From Lepus europaeus (taxonomy: Eukaryota > Chordata > Mammalia > Lagomorpha > Leporidae), in assembly GCF_033115175.1 (NCBI RefSeq), contig NC_084827.1, positions 19,152,001 through 19,216,000 of the forward strand: DNA of 64,000 nucleotides, in the 5' to 3' direction. The number at the start of each line of letters is the position of its first letter. Position 1 is the stretch's first letter. Both the position numbers and the translations under genes were made by a program. Below the pieces are notes generated by a model that worked only from the letters and a program-made list of their open reading frames with translations, was not told the DNA's origin and ran no database searches. Below are positions 54,240 to 64,000 of this stretch, piece after piece.

Positions 54240-55290
54240 AACTGGCAAGAATTTCCAAGAAAGTCCTTGGCTCCAGGCCTACACTATTTGACTCTGGAGA
54301 TTTTTTTTTTTTTTCAGGGTATAATTTGTTAAACACTTAATAATTTTCACTCCGCTTTAACATTCACAACCCACGCTTAACTCGTCACTGCTTGTGTGGT
54401 AAGCCTGCCACTGCACAGCCTATTGGGGGTTCTTAATAAAAAGAATGCATTCTTCCACCTCTCTTCCTCCCTTCCAAGCAGAGAGCTCTAGGACTAAGAG
54501 GCCCAGAAGTCCATATTCCTTTGTGAGCCTAGCCAGTCAGCAGGGTCCCCAACAGCACTGGCGGCCCAGAGTGGCCCAGTTTGGAGGCTTTGCTTCTTCT
54601 CCTGCCTATCCCTAGGGCAAAGGACAGAGACTGATTCGAAGGAGGGCTGGGGACAGTCCTCAAGTTCCCGCTGGGTTCTGTAACATCAGTGCTGAGCCTA
54701 GAGCTCCATCTGGCTTTACTTAGAGAGAAGGGATTTGAAAAATTAGTGCTACAGAGAGCACAAAGATTCAACACGAGGGCAATTCCTGACCTTTTCCACA
54801 CCCCAGTGGAGAGGAAGACAGTAAAGATCACACAGCTATCTGCTCATTATGAGCCCAGATGTCCAGCGTTTGTCCTAAGGAGGGAGATACCTGGAAACAA
54901 ATGGAAGAAATAATGAGAAACTGTAAATTAATTGGAAATTTTGAAAATGCAGGCCATGAGATTGAAAAATAATTTCTTTTAGCTTATTTGTCAACAAAGG
55001 AGTGACAGGCATCAGTACCACCGCCCACAGAAGCACCCGTAAGTATACCTGGAAACTAATTAGTCAGGGCTGATCTTCAAGTATTTCCATTCTACAGAGA
55101 TAGTGCTGGTGCTGTTATTTTAACTGTACTTTCAAACTGACACTACCAGGTTGCTGGCAAGAGAGTTTGAGGTATAAATGGGTAAAATTACAAGGATAAA
55201 CACACTTCTTTAAGCACTCCACATTAATTCAGACAGCAGATACATGATCAAATAGATAGCACACACACTGAGAAAGCTTAAAAATAAGAT
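54240..55290. other. Intergenic, nothing recognised
   Basis: A T-run at 54301-54314. The rest is unique with no gene signal, between the STRIP2 promoter and the SINE pair at 55.3 kb. Confidence 0.5.
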
Positions 55291-55292
55291 GC

Positions 55293-55568
55293 CTGAGGTG
55301 GGTGATAGGGCAGAGTGGGTTAAGCCTCTACTTGGGATGCCCACATCCCATATCAGAGTAGTTGGGATTGATGTGCACCTGAGGGGACAGCAGATGATTG
55401 CTCAAGTACCTGGGTCCCTGAAATCCACACAGGAGACCTAGATGGAATTCCTGGCTTATAGCTTCAGCCTGGCCTAACTCTGGCTGTTGCAGGCATTTAG
55501 GGATTGAATCAGCAGATGGAAAATCTGTGTCATCTTGCCTTTCAAATAAAAAAAAAAAAAAAAAAAAA
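55293..55568 (+). mobile_element. CSINE, old copy
   Basis: Diverged head and body, tail CTTTCAAATAAAAAAAAAA. A young copy has inserted at its tail. Confidence 0.75.
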
Positions 55569-55569
55569 G

Positions 55570-55930
55570 AGGCCGGCGCCGTGGCTCAACAGGCTAATCC
55601 TCCGCCTTGCGGCGCCGGCACACCGGGTTCTAGTCCCGGTCGGGGCACCGGTCCTGTCCCGGTTGCCCCTCTTCCAGGCCAGCTCTCTGCTGTGGCCAGG
55701 GAGTGCAGTGGAGGATGGCCCAAGTGCTTGGGTCCTGCACCCCATGGGAGACCAGGAGAAGCACCTGGCTCCTGCCATCGGAACAGCGCGGTGCGCCGGC
55801 CGCAGCGCGCTACCGCGGCGGCCATTGGAGGGTGAACCAACGGCAAAGGAAGACCTTTCTCTCTGTCTGTCTCTCTCTCTCTCACTGTCCACTCTGCCTG
55901 TCAAAAATATAAAAAAAAAAAAAAAAAAAG
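55570..55930 (+). mobile_element. CSINE, young full-length
   Basis: GAGGCCGGCGCCGTGGCTC head, A-tail followed by a short (GA)n. Very close to the family consensus. Confidence 0.93.
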
Positions 55931-56079
55931 AGAGAGAGAGAGAGATGCAGGAAGTTTTTGGAGGCTATTAGGCAGCTAAGACAATAGAGTAAAGATAGAA
56001 CACCTCCTTTTCCCATAAAGGGCGCATGTGGGTGTAATGATACAATGGAAGCTGGAGGGCCCTAGGCTGACAAGGAATT

Positions 56080-56310
56080 TATGTTCATGCAGTAAGCAGT
56101 GTGTGCCAGGCTCTGTACATAGCATTAAAAAAAAATAGAGCAAGTTACTTAACTCTTACCTAGGAGATAAGCATTGTCCATTTCATGGGCAAGAAAACCG
56201 AGACTCTGATTATATTTGAGTAATTTACCTAAGTTACACAACGTATAAATGCCAGAGCTGGATTCCAATCCAAATCAACCTGACTCAGAGTCTACAGTAC
56301 TGTGGACTCT
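56080..56310 (-). mobile_element. MIR-like SINE relic, minus orientation
   Basis: TTCATGGGCAAGAAAACCGA, then AAGTTACACAACGTATAAAT, then CAGAGCTGGATTCCAATCC are the MIR core reversed. Intergenic between the two genes. Confidence 0.6.
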
Positions 56311-56549
56311 TCCCTCAATACTGGCAGCTGGAGAAACCTGCACAGCAGTGGACAGCCTGGGTCAGGAAGTAAGACCCAGACACTTAAGATTCCATCCTTG
56401 GAAAAAGAGGAGCCAGGCCCTGCTGTAGGGGAGCACTTCCTGTCAGCTGACTCCTGGGCTTCATAATAAGTGACTGCATTCTCTTTCTAACCAAGGGAGC
56501 ACCAGCTGGCAGCGTTAACAACGGCCTAGACTCTCTATTGATAGTCCTG

Positions 56550-56708
56550 GTGCAGGGGCCCAAGCACTTGGGCCATCTTCTACTGCTTTCCCAGGCCGCA
56601 GCAGAGAGCTGGATCGGAAGTGGAGCAGCCGGGTCTCAAACCGGCGTCCATATGGGATGCCATTGCTTCAGGCCAGGGCGTTAACCTGCTGTGCCATAAT
56701 GCTGGCCC
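56550..56708 (-). mobile_element. CSINE, head half only
   Basis: Starts at GTGCAGGGGCCCAAGCACTT and runs to AATGCTGGCCCC. The tail half is missing. Confidence 0.78.
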
Positions 56709-56793
56709 CAGAAAAGGCAGATTCTTACATACAGCCAGGGTGTGTGTGTACGGTGGGGCAGGTAGGGAGTGCTGACAAGATACTGATTAGTAG

Positions 56794-57133
56794 GCTGCCG
56801 CCGTGGCTTAACAGGCTAATCCTCCGCCTTGCGGCGCCGGCACACTGGGTTCTAGTCCCGGTTGGGGCTCTGGATTCTATCCCGGTTGCCCCTCTTCCAG
56901 GCCAGCTCTCTGCTGTGGCCCGGGAGTGCAGTGGAGGATGGCCCAAGTCCTTGGGCCCTGCACCTGCATGGGAGACCAGGAGAAGCACCTGGCTCCTGGC
57001 TTCGGATCAGCACGATGTGCCGGCCGCAGCGGCCATTGGAGGGTGAACCAACGGCAAAAAGGAAGACCTTTCTCTCTGTCTCTCTCTCTCTCACTATCCA
57101 CTCTGCCTGTCAAGAAAAAAAAAAAAAAAAAAA
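56794..57133 (+). mobile_element. CSINE, young, with 17-bp TSD
   Basis: AAGATACTGATTAGTAG at 56777-56793 and 57134-57150, perfect. Lies just beyond the AHCYL2 poly(A) region. Confidence 0.95.
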
Positions 57134-57324
57134 AAGATACTGATTAGTAGAGTGAGCAACATGGAATAAGGTTCTCAAGACTAAGTTCATTAAAACATGC
57201 CTAGTGGTAAATGCTTCAGCTTTTTACACCCCTGTCCTGTAGCAGGTTCACTATCTTGCCACCCAGAGATCTCTCTCACCTCAGTTCCCAGTCTGCAGAA
57301 GCAAAGAATACTCTCAGGACAAAA

Positions 57325-60075
57325 ATCCACGTTAAGAATATTTTATTTGTCTTTTGAGATTACATAGTCATTATTGCTGATCTAATACAATCACTTAGAC
57401 ATAAAGATTTCCAAGAGCTTCTCAAAAATTCCTTAGCGATTTTACTCCTTTCAGTAAGATGACATTGAACACTAGATGATTATTTTTAATATATATATTT
57501 ATGTATGTATATATAGCTTAGAACTTGTCACATATAATTTGCTGGTGTTACCTATTTTCCTTCTGTAATTTTCCTTTATTTAAAAAGCTTAATGCAATAA
57601 TGCATCTTGATTTTTTTTTTTAAACCATGACAAAGTTAATTTTGAGAAAACCACAGGAGCAGCGATTTCTGATCTGTTCAGAGAAAAGCCAAGCAGCACA
57701 AAAGCTTTGCAGGAGTCTGTGGCCATGGGGAGCCGTGCTCACATGGGGAGGGGGCAAGAGGGCATAGGGAAGGGAAACTAGGTATAGATATGTTTTTAAT
57801 GAGAAAAAGAAAACAATATTCCCATCATGAAGGCAAAAAAGACCTTGAAAAGTAGCACAAATTCACTGTAGAGAAAATAGCATCCCCACAGGCCAGGGCC
57901 GCATACAAAAAGATAATTAGCCTTCTTTCCATGCCTACACCTAGACAAGATGCACCTAAGGTGAGAGGCTGGAGACACCTGCTCTGATTCCAAGGGTACA
58001 GGGAATAATGACCTGATTCCAACACCAAGATAGAACCCAAATACCCAGGAGACCTGGGCCTCCATATTAAGGGCTGATGACAATGGGTCCTCTGAGAGAG
58101 GGGAAGAGAGGTCATCTGAAACTCAGATGCAGATACCTCACCGCGGGCAGCAACGCTGGCAGCCCAACTTAGAAGCCAGTACGGCTCCTTTTTCAGAACA
58201 GTTCTCTTCACCAAAGCAAGGCAGAATGTACTCTAAGTACCAGCACACAGTGAGCTCCATAGAGAGCAAGGCTTTGCTGAGAAACAGCAGGTTCTGATTT
58301 TTGGTCTAAGAATACAATAGGCTAGGGTCCAGATACGTGCCTAATGGAATCTGCTCTGGATAGAAGATGAGGTATGAAGAGCTGAATCTTTTGTGAAAGG
58401 GATCCAATTAACACACACATCGGACTGGGTAGGCAAAAGGAAGAACTGGCAGAGCGGCCTGGCAGATTTTTCAGCATTTAAAATCTTCCTCATAAAAAGG
58501 GATATAGCCATAGCCACGTGTGTGGCCTGTCTCCCATACTTCTGAGGCACGCGGCCTCTGAAGAGCCAGACTCTCGGGGCTGAGCCTGTGAGATACACAC
58601 TGAGGCCAACAGCCGTTTACCCGAGTTGCACCTCCCTACCTCCAGAAGTAAGGTCACTTCCAGACGAGCTCTGAGGGTCTGTGTGAAGACTGGGGACGGG
58701 GAGACGGTGGAGGTATGGGAGGGAGTCTGGAAGGAAAGGCAATGGTGATCCTGAGTGAACTGGGGTTTCCTTCAGTCTCCTTGGTCTTGGGACGTTGAGG
58801 CAGATCAGCTTAGGGAAAAAAAAAGCAGGGCGAGGGGGAGAACCAGCAAACATGAGAGTGTTAAATGGAGATGGTGGAGGGGAGAGGGACTTACTTAATT
58901 CAAGATTCTAAGGGCCACTCCAGTGGAGCCTTTGTGGACCAGCAGGTCCACCTCCAAAAGGAATCTAACTCTTGGAGTGGAACATAACATTTCATGCTGC
59001 TCTCCTGATTTCTTTTTTAAATGCTAGAGTTACTTAGGAAACTACCTCTGAGATTCATAATCTTTATATGGAAGAGTTCAGATTATAAAAGATACAGCAG
59101 AGAAGAAAGACTGCAAATGCAGGCTCAAACTACAGATCTCGGCTTTATCAATGGCAATGGTCAAAGAGATGACTGTCTGATGAGGCTCCAATTAGCTTTG
59201 ATCATCTGGAAACAGGTTAGTGTCATCTCTGTGTCCCTCAGCCAGTTGAGCTGCAGAGAAGGGAGCTTCCTGGGAAACAGCAGTAAATTGACAATGTCAG
59301 GAAGTAACCTATGGTTCCCAGTGGAGCTGGTCCCACTTCCTGAGCAGAGGTTGGTGGGGTTAGAAATGTCTGCTGGACACCAGAGCTGTTGAGTAAATAC
59401 TGGAGGCACATCGCTCTTAGAACAAGACAGCATTAAAATGAAAGTCAATGTTCAAGGAGAGGAAAGGAATCTGAAATAAGGAAGCAGACCCCAAGGAGGC
59501 ACGGGCAGAGGTGAGTTCTTGGTAGAGCTTGTCAAAGTCATACACTCCCTCCTTACTGGCCCTGCTATAAAGAAGGCAGTGACAGCGACGGTCAAGGCTA
59601 GGAACCCAGGCTGTGTTCATTTAGTGGCTTCCAAAAGGTTTCACCTGGGGAAGGGTCAAAGCTGAGAAAGGCAGCTGCTGAAATGTATTCCAGAAAACCC
59701 CAGGGAACAAGGAGTCTGGAATCCCTGGACTAACTCCTGAGCCTGGACAAGAGGAAAAATGGCCATTGCTGAGGATTCCGAGTCAGTGGGGGTGGGGGGA
59801 TGTGAATGATGCACTAGGAACCTCACCCCATTTCTTTCCTTCCTCAGCCTGTCTGGTGCAGCTTCCGTGGCCCTGGGGCAGTAACCACACTCTGGGCCAA
59901 GGCTACAGGCACAGGTTCTAGATTTTAATAAATAAATAACCTAACACATAAGGTGAGCACGGCAGGAAGCTCTGATGGGAGAAGCAGCTTCTGGATTCTT
60001 TCCTGTGTAGTGGTGGAGAAAAGGCTTGGAGTTCTTCGATTCCTTAAAACTTCTTCTGGCTTGAGTTACAGGAAC
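57325..60075 (-). other. AHCYL2: Probable AHCYL2 3' UTR
   Basis: About 2.75 kb of mostly unique sequence without SINEs follows the stop codon. It leads to AATAAA (plus-strand TTTATT at 57342-57347) with a GT/T-rich downstream element; another AATAAA is at 57575-57580. The young SINE at 56794-57133 lies just outside. The end is inferred, not observed from a transcript. Confidence 0.6.
57342..57347 (-). terminator. AHCYL2: AHCYL2 poly(A) signal AATAAA
   Basis: Canonical hexamer on the transcript strand, followed by GTGGATTTTTGTCC as a plausible downstream element. An alternative signal lies at 57575-57580. Confidence 0.5.
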
Positions 60076-63904
<3,829 letters not shown>

Positions 63905-64000
63905 CTAGAAAAACAGAGAGATGATGTTGACGTGCTGTTCACACAACCCACCCCACACCAAGTGACACCCAGCTGATCCCAGGACCCTCTTCAGCCCTCT

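Noticed and set aside
55504-55971. Frames of 100-160 codons with shared peptides such as [13 protein letters not shown], here and at many other sites
   Set aside because: They are translations of CSINE copies, which stay open by chance in several frames. Not genes.

Overview
This window is vertebrate nuclear DNA, almost certainly from a rabbit (Oryctolagus) or a close lagomorph. It is studded with about sixty copies of a tRNA-derived SINE. Each copy has a G/C-rich head (GGCCGGCGCCGNGGCTC), a CT-rich segment, and an AAATAAATAAATCTTT or pure poly(A) tail. This is the rabbit C repeat (CSINE). The protein-coding exons are clearly mammalian, with GT-AG introns. No bacterial operon, phage, CRISPR array or tRNA/rRNA gene was seen.

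Two genes lie head-to-tail on the minus strand. The main one is STRIP2 (FAM40B), a striatin-interacting subunit of the STRIPAK phosphatase-kinase complex. All 21 coding exons could be placed by reading splice sites and codon phase. The start codon is at 52621-52623 and the stop codon at 3858-3860. The joined coding length is 2487 nt, giving 828 residues with no frameshift or premature stop, and all 20 introns are GT-AG. The promoter sits in a CpG island (about 51.95-53.45 kb) with two CCAAT boxes and GC boxes and no evident TATA box. The 3' UTR probably runs left to about 1.69 kb, and a proximal poly(A) signal lies 42 bases past the stop codon.

To the right is the 3' end of AHCYL2 (IRBIT2, an S-adenosylhomocysteine-hydrolase-like protein). 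Its last three coding exons are at 63826-63904, 60459-60579 and 60076-60082, followed by a probable 3' UTR of about 2.7 kb ending near 57.33 kb. The last exon carries only seven coding bases. The AHCYL2-STRIP2 order and orientation match the layout I recall for human 7q32.

Region by region: 0-1.7 kb is downstream flank with SINEs and a MITE-like palindromic element; 1.7-4.1 kb holds the STRIP2 terminal exon and UTR; 4.1-33.1 kb holds SINE-rich introns with exons 12-20 outside that range's right edge only for exon 12 (33507-33570); 33.1-42.66 kb is an exon-dense block with no recognisable CSINE (exons 3-12); 42.66-50 kb is SINE- and LINE-rich (introns 1-2, exon 2); 50-53.5 kb holds proximal intron 1, exon 1 and the CpG island; 53.5-57.3 kb is intergenic with a MER5A-like hAT fossil; 57.3-64 kb is the AHCYL2 end.

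No new molecular system was found. The most unusual feature is a four-copy 46-bp GC-rich minisatellite whose last copy contains the exon 20 splice donor of STRIP2. Others are a SINE with an internal inversion, near-adjacent inverted young SINE pairs in STRIP2 introns, a 3 x 40-bp tandem repeat in intron 7, and G-quadruplex-type runs in the CpG island and in the last AHCYL2 intron. Repeat family names come from memory of consensus sequences, and coordinates of old repeats are approximate.
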